64,000 nucleotides of DNA. Source: Spirochaetota bacterium (GTDB lineage Bacteria; Spirochaetota; Spirochaetia; Treponematales; Treponemataceae). Location of the stretch: NCBI GenBank assembly GCA_023398165.1, contig JAEWSQ010000005.1:186001-250000 (forward strand), read 5' to 3'. Under the pieces are notes generated by a model. That model had not been told where the DNA came from, did not search any database, and worked only from the letters and a program-made list of their open reading frames with translations. Within the stretch, counting starts at the first letter, position 1; each line of letters begins with the position of its first letter. A program made the position numbers and the translations under genes. Below, in pieces: positions 7,643-14,858 of this stretch.

Positions 7643-10069
7643 CTACAGGTTTACGTAGGTTTTACCGGTTCCGCCGTCCTCAGGACGGGCAAAATGAAAT
7701 TCTTTTATGCCCCCGTAGTTTTTTAAGTACTGATGCACTCCCTGCTGAAGAATGCCGTTTCCCTTTCCGTGAATGACAGAGAAGCTGTTAAGGTGATGAA
7801 TAGCGCACAGATCAAGCTGCCTTTCCAAAGCCTTCATGGCCTCTTCATACCGCATGCCCAGAAGGCGCAGTTCAAAAACCGGTTTCGCTGCGGATAATGA
7901 AGCCTCCGGACTGGAAAAACTGACTCTGGAACCGCTTGAATCTTCCTCTTTTTCCATCTCTATTGAAACTGACGGCTTAAACTCTTTTACCTCACAGGGA
8001 ATTAAATCTTTTTCACCTACCGTCATTTTTAGACTTCCTACCTGAACGAGCCATGAACCCTTCTTTGCCTTTCCCGTAATGGTGCCTTTCATTTTTGAAG
8101 ACTTAATAATAACCGGGCAGCCTTGAGCGAATTCCCGGGTACAGGATGTTTCACCGGTTTCCTCATTTTGCGTTTCCAGAAAACTTTCTTTTTCCGCGGA
8201 AAGACTATCATACTCGTCATCTACCGATCGGGACAAAAGGGCTATAGTCTCTTTTACTTTAAGCGTTTTTTCCCTTGTTATGTCGCCCTCTCCTTCTTTA
8301 AGCTCGCGGACAAGGTTTTCAAGCATTTTACGGCTTTCATCGAGAAAGGCTTTGGACTTTTTATAGCCTTCCTCGCGGAGTTCCAGCTCCTTCTGCTTTA
8401 GTGAAAGAGATTTTAAGTCGACCTTTCTCCAGGTATCGTTAATATACTGCTCTTTTTTGCGAAGCTCCTTTTCAAGAAGAGCTGCTTCCTCATGTTTTGC
8501 TGTCAGCCCCTTTATGAGTTCAGAGACATCGGCCTCGTGATTATTAATGTAGCCTTGAGCCTTATCGGCTACAGGAACAGGAAGCCCGCTTCTCCGCGCT
8601 ATGTCGAGTGCATGACTTTCGCCGGGAACACCCATGAGTATACGGTAGGTAGGAGAAAGCGTCCGGCTGTCGAACTCTACCGAAGCATTGGTGCAGGTTG
8701 CGTGAGTATAGCCGTAATTTTTCAAAATTCCGTGATGTGTCGTAACCAAAACCATTGCATTGCGTTCTATGAGGCTGTCAAGAACTGCCATGGCTATGGC
8801 GCTTCCCTCCTGGGGATCGGTGCCGCTTCCAAGTTCATCGAGTAGAACGAGAGAGTTACTATCAGCTTGTGAAAGCATGATGCCTATATTTTTCATGTGG
8901 CCGGAAAAGGTTGATAATGACTGATCCAAAGACTGCTCATCGCCTATATCGGCAAAGACAGATGAAAAAACAGGGAGATAACTCCCCTCATTTGCCGGTA
9001 TAGGAAAACCGCACTGGTTTAAAAGTGCAAAGAGGGCTATGGTTTTTAAAGTAACCGTCTTGCCTCCGGTATTCGGTCCTGTAATGATGAGGACCCGGCA
9101 GTTTTGCGTAAACTCCACATCAACCGGAACGCAGCTTGAGCCGAGAAGCGGATGGCGTGCTTTTTTAAGTTTTAATCCCTGCTGTTCATGAGTTTCCATG
9201 GCGAAGGTGCACTGTATATCTTTACCCCATCGGGCTGCGGCATACGAGGCGTCGAGTTCGAGCATCAGTGTATGCGCAAACATAAAATCCTGATAATATT
9301 CGCGCAGTTTTACCGTAAGCTCTTTTAAGATGCGCCTTATTTCCTGGCTGAGACGGTGTTCCTCCTGAACGAGATCGTTATTTTTTTGAACGATGTCGTC
9401 AGGTTCTATGTAGACGGTCTGTCCCGTCTGTGAAACCTCGTGAACTATTCCCCGTACCTTTCCCCGGAAATTGGCTTTCACGGCAAGCACCTGACGGTCG
9501 CTCCGTAAGGCAGGAACATCGGACTGGAGGGCATCGCGGAGACCTACGTCGCTTGTGTAGGATCTCATGGTATTTTCGATGTCGCGCCTGATCGCACCGA
9601 TACTCCGCCTTATTTCGCGCAATTCCGGAAGGTCGCGAAGCTGTCCCGAGGCATCTATGATGCGGAATATAGCATCATGAGCCGCATCAAGAGAGGGAAG
9701 CAGCGAAATTTTTTCTAAAAGACGGGGAATATTCAGTTCTATAGAGGCTAGAGAGGTCTTAAGATGAGAGGAGGAAATGCAGAACTGCCCCAAGGCATTT
9801 ACTTCTTCAAGCTCCAATACCGATCCTTCCACAGGCAGTTTGGGAAAAATATAGGCACAGCTTTCCCACGGGCGCAGTGCGCCTGTTTTCCCCGAATCCA
9901 GGTAAAGCTTCCATTCAGAAGAAGGAATTTTCCAATAATCAATATCAGACTGTGTGGTGAACGGAAGACGTTCCTGAAGAAAGGCTTTACCTTCACTGCT
10001 CATGCAATAGCCCGCAATAGAAGAGCGTATGCGTAAAAAATCGAGTTGTTCTAAAGTTTTTAAGTCCAT
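7643..10069 (-). CDS. mutS2: MutS2 ATPase with altered Smr domain
   Basis: The 808-residue protein is a MutS2 homologue. It has the MutS core and clamp region, the Walker A motif TGPNTGGKTVTLKT near residue 330, the Walker B stretch LVLLDELGSGTDPQEG near residue 403, a long coiled coil (about 510-640) and a C-terminal Smr domain (about 730-808). MutS2 proteins act on branched DNA and on collided ribosomes. In the Smr domain HGKGNGIL is kept, but the usual LDLRG reads LRLLG, so the acidic residue linked to nuclease activity is missing. It lies 12 bases after rsgA. Confidence 0.93.
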   Translation of the reverse strand: MDLKTLEQLDFLRIRSSIAGYCMSSEGKAFLQERLPFTTQSDIDYWKIPSSEWKLYLDSGKTGALRPWESCAYIFPKLPVEGSVLELEEVNALGQFCISSSHLKTSLASIELNIPRLLEKISLLPSLDAAHDAIFRIIDASGQLRDLPELREIRRSIGAIRRDIENTMRSYTSDVGLRDALQSDVPALRSDRQVLAVKANFRGKVRGIVHEVSQTGQTVYIEPDDIVQKNNDLVQEEHRLSQEIRRILKELTVKLREYYQDFMFAHTLMLELDASYAAARWGKDIQCTFAMETHEQQGLKLKKARHPLLGSSCVPVDVEFTQNCRVLIITGPNTGGKTVTLKTIALFALLNQCGFPIPANEGSYLPVFSSVFADIGDEQSLDQSLSTFSGHMKNIGIMLSQADSNSLVLLDELGSGTDPQEGSAIAMAVLDSLIERNAMVLVTTHHGILKNYGYTHATCTNASVEFDSRTLSPTYRILMGVPGESHALDIARRSGLPVPVADKAQGYINNHEADVSELIKGLTAKHEEAALLEKELRKKEQYINDTWRKVDLKSLSLKQKELELREEGYKKSKAFLDESRKMLENLVRELKEGEGDITREKTLKVKETIALLSRSVDDEYDSLSAEKESFLETQNEETGETSCTREFAQGCPVIIKSSKMKGTITGKAKKGSWLVQVGSLKMTVGEKDLIPCEVKEFKPSVSIEMEKEEDSSGSRVSFSSPEASLSAAKPVFELRLLGMRYEEAMKALERQLDLCAIHHLNSFSVIHGKGNGILQQGVHQYLKNYGGIKEFHFARPEDGGTGKTYVNL

Positions 10070-10081
10070 GAATCTTGTATG

Positions 10082-11074
10082 TTAGTCTGCCCAGCTGCCG
10101 GTTTTTATTTCATCTCTAATACGCTGCCAGCTGTCAAAGCGTTCTTCGCTTATAACGCCTGCATATACTGCTTCAAGTATTTTACAGCCGGATTCTGTTT
10201 CGTGTGAGCATGACATGCCGAACGAACACGTTCCAACCAGCGGTTTCATTTCGCGGAAATACAGTGCAAGATCATCAGCTTCAATATCGTGAAGTACAAA
10301 CCGGCGAACACCGGGTGTATCAATAATAGAAGCAATGGCGCCTGACCGTCCGCCGACAAGGGCTTCATTTAATTCCAGATGAAACAGCATACCCTTTGTG
10401 GTTGTATGTGTTCCTCTGCCGTATTTTTCAGATAAACTGCCCGTTTTAAGCACTACAGAGGAATCGAGCACATTGATTATACTCGATTTGCCTACACCGG
10501 ACTGTCCCATAAAAGCGCATAATTTTCCTTCAAGCATAGACGCGAAGTGCGGCAATCCTTCACCGGTCTTTGCTGAAACTTTAAGCACAGTATAGCCTAT
10601 TCTCTCCCATTCTGCAATTCGCTCATAAAAATCCAGATCAGTAGGATCTGCAAGATCAAATTTATTGATGACAATAACAGGTTCTATCCCTGCATATTCG
10701 GCCTGTGCAAGGGCGCGGTCAATGAAGCGGGGACGGAAGGGCGGTTCATCGGGCGTCGTTACAATAATTATGTGGTCAAGATTTGCCGATAGAAGCTGGG
10801 GAGAACGCCCCTTAACATTCCACCGTACAAATTCGTTTTTTCTCGGCACTAACGAGGTTATCTGCCCCTCATCCTCTGAAAGCTCGTCGGCATCAAGCTC
10901 CACGCAGTCGCCGGGAGCAAGAGGATTGTAATACCCCTGTGATTCCTTGAGTTTTTTTCCTTTTAAACTGCACTGGCGGATGACACCGTCATCACATTCA
11001 ACTTCGAAAAAATTGTTGCTCCCGCCTAAGACCGTTCCCTGCATGGAATTAAGTTTTACCGATAATGCATACAT
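10082..11074 (-). CDS. rsgA: Ribosome small subunit GTPase RsgA
   Basis: This about 330-residue circularly permuted GTPase helps the 30S subunit mature. Domains in order are an OB fold (about 1-70), the GTPase with G4 (VINKFD) before G1 (GQSGVGKSSIIN) and G3 (DTPGVRRF), and a C-terminal zinc site (CSFGMSCSHETESGC). The order G4-G1-G3 is diagnostic. I use the ATG at 11074; a TTG two codons upstream is also possible. It leads an operon with mutS2 and the two may both serve ribosome quality. Confidence 0.94.
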   Translation of the reverse strand: MYALSVKLNSMQGTVLGGSNNFFEVECDDGVIRQCSLKGKKLKESQGYYNPLAPGDCVELDADELSEDEGQITSLVPRKNEFVRWNVKGRSPQLLSANLDHIIIVTTPDEPPFRPRFIDRALAQAEYAGIEPVIVINKFDLADPTDLDFYERIAEWERIGYTVLKVSAKTGEGLPHFASMLEGKLCAFMGQSGVGKSSIINVLDSSVVLKTGSLSEKYGRGTHTTTKGMLFHLELNEALVGGRSGAIASIIDTPGVRRFVLHDIEADDLALYFREMKPLVGTCSFGMSCSHETESGCKILEAVYAGVISEERFDSWQRIRDEIKTGSWAD

Positions 11075-11135
11075 TGTCAATGCCTTTTTTCCCCTCCCCG
11101 GCTCGAGGAAAAATACAGGAAAAAGATAGAGTATC

Positions 11136-11164
11136 TTGACTTTTTAAGTGCAAGTTGCTATATT
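11136..11164 (+). promoter_or_regulatory. Promoter of tRNA-Gln
   Basis: TTGACT (11136-11141) and TATATT (11159-11164) are 17 bases apart, ending 16 bases before the tRNA. Confidence 0.65.
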
Positions 11165-11180
11165 TCTTTCGTTGCATCAT

Positions 11181-11251
11181 TCCCCGATAGTGTAACGGTA
11201 GCACTACAGATTCTGGTTCTGTTTGTGGGGGTTCAAATCCTCCTTGGGGAA
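11181..11251 (+). tRNA. tRNA-Gln (CTG anticodon)
   Basis: A full cloverleaf can be drawn: acceptor TCCCCGA/TTGGGGA, anticodon stem ACAGA/TCTGT with loop TTCTGGT, and T arm GGGGG-TTCAAAT-CCTCC. The anticodon CTG reads CAG. The 3' CCA is not encoded. Confidence 0.92.
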
Positions 11252-11255
11252 CTTC

Positions 11256-11285
11256 AGGCTGATTCCTAGTAATCAGCCTTTTTTG
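11256..11285 (+). terminator. Intrinsic terminator after tRNA-Gln
   Basis: AGGCTGATT pairs with AATCAGCCT and is followed by a T-run. Confidence 0.85.
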
Positions 11286-11323
11286 TTAGTGAAAAAGCTC
11301 GATTTTTGTTGAGCATAATTAAT

Positions 11324-11388
11324 CAAGTTTTCTGTGAAAACTTGAAAAGCTGGCAATATTGAAAATCCCTTTTCAATATTGCCAGCTT
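11324..11388. repeat. Two back-to-back perfect hairpins between the tRNAs
   Basis: The first pairs CAAGTTTTC with GAAAACTTG around TGT (11324-11344). The second has a perfect 19-bp stem with loop TCCC (11347-11388) and ends one base before tRNA-Glu. There is no T-run on the plus strand. The long stem may be a processing site, an mRNA-free spacer hairpin or a repeat element. Confidence 0.8.
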
Positions 11389-11389
11389 A

Positions 11390-11461
11390 GGTCCCTTCGT
11401 CTATCGGTTAGGACAAAAGATTCTCAATCTTTAAAGACGGGTTCGATTCCCGTAGGGACCG
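11390..11461 (+). tRNA. tRNA-Glu (CTC anticodon)
   Basis: Acceptor GGTCCCT/AGGGACC, anticodon stem AAAGA/TCTTT with loop TTCTCAA, T arm CGGGT-TCGATTC-CCG type. The anticodon CTC reads GAG. CCA is not encoded. Pieces of its 3' half recur downstream in both orientations. Confidence 0.92.
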
Positions 11462-11470
11462 AAATGTTTT

Positions 11471-11500
11471 AGGACAGCTCGAATGAGCTGTCCTTTTTTT
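11471..11500 (+). terminator. Intrinsic terminator after tRNA-Glu
   Basis: AGGACAGCTC pairs with GAGCTGTCCT around GAAT, followed by seven T. Confidence 0.88.
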
Positions 11501-11509
11501 AGTTTATTG

Positions 11510-11526
11510 CTACGGGAATCGAACCC
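11510..11526 (-). repeat. Inverted copy of the tRNA-Glu T arm
   Basis: On the minus strand these 17 bases are identical to 11439-11455 of tRNA-Glu (GGGTTCGATTCCCGTAG). A second, interrupted inverted copy lies at about 11986-12024. Confidence 0.8.
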
Positions 11527-11537
11527 CGCAGTGAGCT

Positions 11538-11633
11538 AAGCAGTAGAAACATCCTGTTTCTACTGCTTGCCGAGTTTGCTTTAGCAAACTCGAGTCTACT
11601 AGCCGAATTAGGCGCCGTCCCTGGCGCATCATT
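11538..11633. repeat. Hairpin repeat, unit 1
   Basis: Three hairpins in a row: a 13-bp stem with loop ATCCT (11538-11568), the near-palindrome CGAGTTTGCT-TT-AGCAAACTCG (11571-11592) and GCGCC/GGCGC with loop GTCCCT (11612-11627), ending in ATCATT. The same plan recurs in units 2 and 3. Confidence 0.85.
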
Positions 11634-11726
11634 GAAGGCGAGGATTAGTGCGCAAGGATGCGCACGGCAGCGAACGGAGGCGGGGCGGAAGGAGCGTACA
11701 CGATGTACGCGACTAAAGCCCTTCGC

Positions 11727-11742
11727 ATTCCCGTAGGGACCG
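11727..11742 (+). repeat. Direct copy of the tRNA-Glu 3' end
   Basis: ATTCCCGTAGGGACCG repeats the last 16 bases of tRNA-Glu (11446-11461) 281 bases downstream, like the second half-site left by integration at a tRNA. Confidence 0.75.
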
Positions 11743-11743
11743 T

Positions 11744-11840
11744 AAGCAGTTGCAACTTCCTGTTGCAACTGCTTGCCGAGTTTGCTTTAGCAAACTCGAG
11801 TCCAGTAACCACCTCAGGGCGCCATCCTTGGCGCATCATT
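11744..11840. repeat. Hairpin repeat, unit 2
   Basis: Same plan as unit 1: 13-bp stem with loop TTCCT (11744-11774), the palindrome CGAGTTTGCT-TT-AGCAAACTCG (11777-11798), and GCGCCA/TGGCGC with loop TCCT (11819-11834). Paired bases in the first stem differ from unit 1 on both sides, keeping the pairing. Confidence 0.85.
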
Positions 11841-11936
11841 ACGTAAGCTCAACTTCCTGTCTCGCTTACGTTCCGAGTTTGCTAAAGCAAACTCGAGTCT
11901 ACAAGCCTCTCCGGGCGACATCCTTGTCGCATCATT
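11841..11936. repeat. Hairpin repeat, unit 3
   Basis: It directly follows unit 2. The first stem is ACGTAAGC/GCTTACGT with a partly open inner part and loop TTCCT (11841-11871); the palindrome has AA in place of TT at its centre (11874-11895); the third hairpin is GCGACA/TGTCGC with loop TCCT (11915-11930), a compensated change from unit 2. Confidence 0.85.
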
Positions 11937-11945
11937 AGGTATAAC

Positions 11946-11982
11946 ACCAAGGCAGCTCGCTAGAGCTGCTTTTTTTTGGTGC
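11946..11982 (+). terminator. Intrinsic terminator closing the hairpin-repeat region
   Basis: GCAGCTC/GAGCTGC with loop GCTA is followed by eight T, and outer CACCAA/TTGGTG can extend the stem. It would end any plus-strand transcript through the repeats. Confidence 0.75.
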
Positions 11983-12027
11983 TGCGGGAATTAACAGCGA
12001 AGCTTCAAGTTATCGAACCCCGCATTC

Positions 12028-12240
12028 TCAGGATGAAGAAGCAGAGAGATTAGTTTTCCCGTCATTTTCCATCTTTTTGAATATGTTAAGTATGTTGTCG
12101 AAGTTGTTTTCTTTTACAACAGCAGACGAGTCACTAAGTCTTGCAGCACCTGCTTCTTCCTGCCCGATCTCTGCATATGCAATACCAGGATTCAGATTTA
12201 GAACAGCTATTGCATAAAAATTACCTGATTTCAATGGCAA
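12028..12240 (-). pseudogene. Possible decayed chemoreceptor fragment
   Basis: A 70-codon frame whose middle (LNLNPGIAYAEIGQEEAG) resembles the conserved tip of chemoreceptors (LALNAAIEAARAGEAG). The start, the rest of the signalling domain and any membrane part are missing. The 219 bases upstream to 12459 hold short frames of similar flavour but no gene I can support. It may equally be a chance frame. Confidence 0.3.
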
Positions 12241-12459
12241 TCATTCATGCCGTTATTACATGAAATATAGCTTCGCCATTATTCATTAATCTGCTATAAA
12301 CTATGGAAAGTTCTTCAGAAAAAAATCAGCTTTTTCTACGGTTTGAAGCTGTATTTCTGTTATTACTTCTTCAAATACCTGTAAAGATAAAGAATACTAT
12401 TCAAATAGTACTTCACTAGTTTTTCTCCGGATACGCAATATAAATCATTTTTCCTCTTA

Positions 12460-13260
12460 TTACCACAAAATTGCTATAGATCGTTTTCCCAGAATATAAT
12501 CATCAAAAACCACTTTACCGGGACTCTGTGAAATACCACAGCATACATGAAGAGGCAGTAAATGTTCCTCCCTCGGGTGACAGTATGCTGCGTTTGGAAA
12601 TTGCTTCCATCCCGCAAGTTTTTTTGCAGTTAATTCACTATTTGTACTAGAGCATGTGTTAATTATTTCATCTTGAAAAAGATCATTTTTCAGATCCTTC
12701 ATATTATCAGTATTCCATGTAAATTCATTCATATTATGAAAAGAAAAACCGGAACCAATTATCAGTATGTTTTGAGACAACAGTGGCGTCAATGCTTTAC
12801 CCATCTCTATATGCTTTTCCGGATCAAGCCCTTTTATCAATGAGAGTTGTACTGCAGGAATTGAACACTCCGGATACATTAACATTAACGGTATAAAAAC
12901 TCCGTGATCAAAACCTCGATCAGTCTTAATTTCAGATTCCATTCCGGAAACGGTGAGCAGCTCATGGACTTGCTGAGCAAGACCCGGGTTCCCCGGCAGA
13001 TTATACTGTAATGAATATGCTTCTTTTGGAAATCCATAGTAATCATACAACAACTCAGGTTCTTCATGCCCGATTATGGATGGTTTTTTTTCTTCCCAAT
13101 GTGCGCTGATTACAATGACTGCATCAGGTTTTCTAATGGTGTTCCTGATTTGACTCATAAATTGAATCATTTTTTCATGACTTTGATCTCCCAGTATGGG
13201 AAGCGGTCCGCCGCCGTGAGATACATATACAACTGTACCTGTCTTCTTACCTTTGTTCAT
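12460..13260 (-). CDS. LigB/DODA-type extradiol dioxygenase family protein
   Basis: This 266-residue protein belongs to the class III extradiol dioxygenase superfamily, close in length and layout to the YgiD/4,5-DOPA dioxygenase group. Metal-binding and catalytic landmarks are visible: SHGGGPLP near residue 14, SAHWE near residue 52, DHGVFIPL near residue 118 and GSGFSFHNM near residue 170. These enzymes open catechol-type rings using Fe(II) or Zn(II); in an anaerobe the true reaction is uncertain. GAGG precedes the ATG. It stands alone between a remnant and the MBL gene. Confidence 0.82.
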   Translation of the reverse strand: MNKGKKTGTVVYVSHGGGPLPILGDQSHEKMIQFMSQIRNTIRKPDAVIVISAHWEEKKPSIIGHEEPELLYDYYGFPKEAYSLQYNLPGNPGLAQQVHELLTVSGMESEIKTDRGFDHGVFIPLMLMYPECSIPAVQLSLIKGLDPEKHIEMGKALTPLLSQNILIIGSGFSFHNMNEFTWNTDNMKDLKNDLFQDEIINTCSSTNSELTAKKLAGWKQFPNAAYCHPREEHLLPLHVCCGISQSPGKVVFDDYILGKRSIAILW

Positions 13261-13348
13261 GATTTCTTTACCTCAATATGGTGATTGATTATAGTATAAA
13301 CAATCCGGTATATCATGTCTGACGGGGCACTTTGAAGCAGTTACCGGG

Positions 13349-14104
13349 TTAAATTTCGATTGATTCACCCGGACTTAATAATACAACATTATTACCAAGG
13401 CTTTCTTTACTATAATTTTTTTCTTGATAATGTGAAAAAGTGCCGAAATGAACAGGTAAAAGATACTTTGGTTTATATGCTCTATTTAATCTCAGTACAT
13501 CTCTTTGATTATTTGTAATTCTTCCAAGTACCCTGCCTAATAAACCGCTTCCAACAGATGCAGAGCCTGCATTTGCAATTATTAAATCGATAGGTAAACC
13601 GGCCAGCTGCTGTTTTTGTTTTTTAAAAACATCATCCCCTGTTATATAAATTACATACCTTTTGTTTTGATTTTCCAATTCAATTACATAACCTGTGTTT
13701 TTCCCAACTAAATGACCAATAATTTTATTGCTGCCATGCACGGCAGCAACAGCAGTAATAATAATTTTTGTATCTTTTAGTGTTTCAGTAAAACTTTCAT
13801 TGTTTTGCAGCGTAATTTGTGTATTTGTATTTATTTTGTCTTTATACTCATTAGCTACTGCAATATTTGATGTAACAACACTTTTTGCAATATCATCAAA
13901 ATGATCTGAATGAAAATGGGTGATTAAAAGTACATCAATGTTCTGCAGGATCTCTTTATCATACTCAGGATTATTTAACCGCGTGCTTTTAAAATATCGA
14001 TAATCTTGTATAGTACCTTTCTTGCATAAAACCGGATCACATACTATTTTTAAACCATTCACTTGAATTACTACTGTCGCACCGCCGATCCACGTAACTT
14101 TCAT
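13349..14104 (-). CDS. MBL-fold metal-dependent hydrolase
   Basis: The protein has the metallo-beta-lactamase fold signature THFHSDHFDD near residue 75, plus later metal ligands (HGSNK, TGDD and PVHFGTF). This UlaG-like group of short MBL hydrolases includes lactonases, phosphodiesterases and RNases; the substrate here is unknown. I start at the ATG at 14104 (MKVTWIGG), where the fold begins; an adjacent ATG at 14107 and a further upstream start are possible. Its sequence is more AT-rich than the neighbours, and the block 12.4-16.2 kb may have been acquired. Confidence 0.82.
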   Translation of the reverse strand: MKVTWIGGATVVIQVNGLKIVCDPVLCKKGTIQDYRYFKSTRLNNPEYDKEILQNIDVLLITHFHSDHFDDIAKSVVTSNIAVANEYKDKINTNTQITLQNNESFTETLKDTKIIITAVAAVHGSNKIIGHLVGKNTGYVIELENQNKRYVIYITGDDVFKKQKQQLAGLPIDLIIANAGSASVGSGLLGRVLGRITNNQRDVLRLNRAYKPKYLLPVHFGTFSHYQEKNYSKESLGNNVVLLSPGESIEI

Positions 14105-14256
14105 CATAACCTGCCTAATTAATATGTTCCCCGCCCCGCCGTCATTTCTATCAATCACGATAACCAGCAGATCAGCGTAAGTTTGTTCTGTCCCGGATTC
14201 TCAAATACAGGTATGAAGGGATGAATTGCCGGTTAAAACTGCCGTGCTCACACCCT

Positions 14257-14805
14257 TTAATACTCGCTTTTTAATATTGAATACCACACCTCATCAACAA
14301 TACCTTGATTAGAGTAAGCGGCGCTACGCAGCGTTCCATCATACGTCATTCCCATTTTCTGCATAACCCGGCCCGATTTTGGATTACTCCTGTCATGACA
14401 GGCAGCAACTCTATTAAAACCGACTTCAGTAAATAAATACTTAATCACAGCAAGGCCCGCTTCCTTCATTATTTCTTTACCCCACCACCTAGAGCCCATA
14501 CAGTACCCCAGGATTGCAGACTCTGCTTTTTCATTAACATACACTACCGAAAAATTTCCTACGATAGTCTTTTCATCCTTCAGTTCAATCGCCCAATTAT
14601 AAAAGTCGCTCTTTTCGTAGTTACCGACCCACTCAGTTAATACAGACTTTGTTATTTCAGGGTTTGCATGAGTAGGCCATGTTAAGTATTTAGTCACCTC
14701 ATCCTCGCTTGCCCAATTAGTATACATAGACTTATAATCTTCTATTTTAAACTTTCTCAGAATCAGCCTTTGTGTTTGCAGTTCTTTTGTACCCGAGTGT
14801 TTCAT
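14257..14805 (-). CDS. GNAT N-acetyltransferase, RimJ/RimL type
   Basis: The 182-residue protein is a GNAT acetyltransferase: it opens with TQRLILRKFKIEDY, typical for the RimJ/RimL branch, and has the acetyl-CoA binding region around ILGYCMGSRWWGKEIMKEA (residues 95-113). The branch acetylates protein N-termini, antibiotics or small amines; the substrate cannot be read from the sequence. GGAG precedes the ATG. It runs in the same direction as the MBL gene and the fusion gene but with gaps that argue against one tight operon. Confidence 0.85.
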   Translation of the reverse strand: MKHSGTKELQTQRLILRKFKIEDYKSMYTNWASEDEVTKYLTWPTHANPEITKSVLTEWVGNYEKSDFYNWAIELKDEKTIVGNFSVVYVNEKAESAILGYCMGSRWWGKEIMKEAGLAVIKYLFTEVGFNRVAACHDRSNPKSGRVMQKMGMTYDGTLRSAAYSNQGIVDEVWYSILKSEY

Positions 14806-14858
14806 AGTGCTCCAATGCCTCCCATCGCATCCATTATTTAGTAATTACTGAAAATACA

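Noticed and set aside
11538..11936. The three repeat units as a CRISPR array
   Set aside because: Units are 96 bp, made of hairpins, with no constant short repeat and unique spacer pattern, and no cas genes are near.
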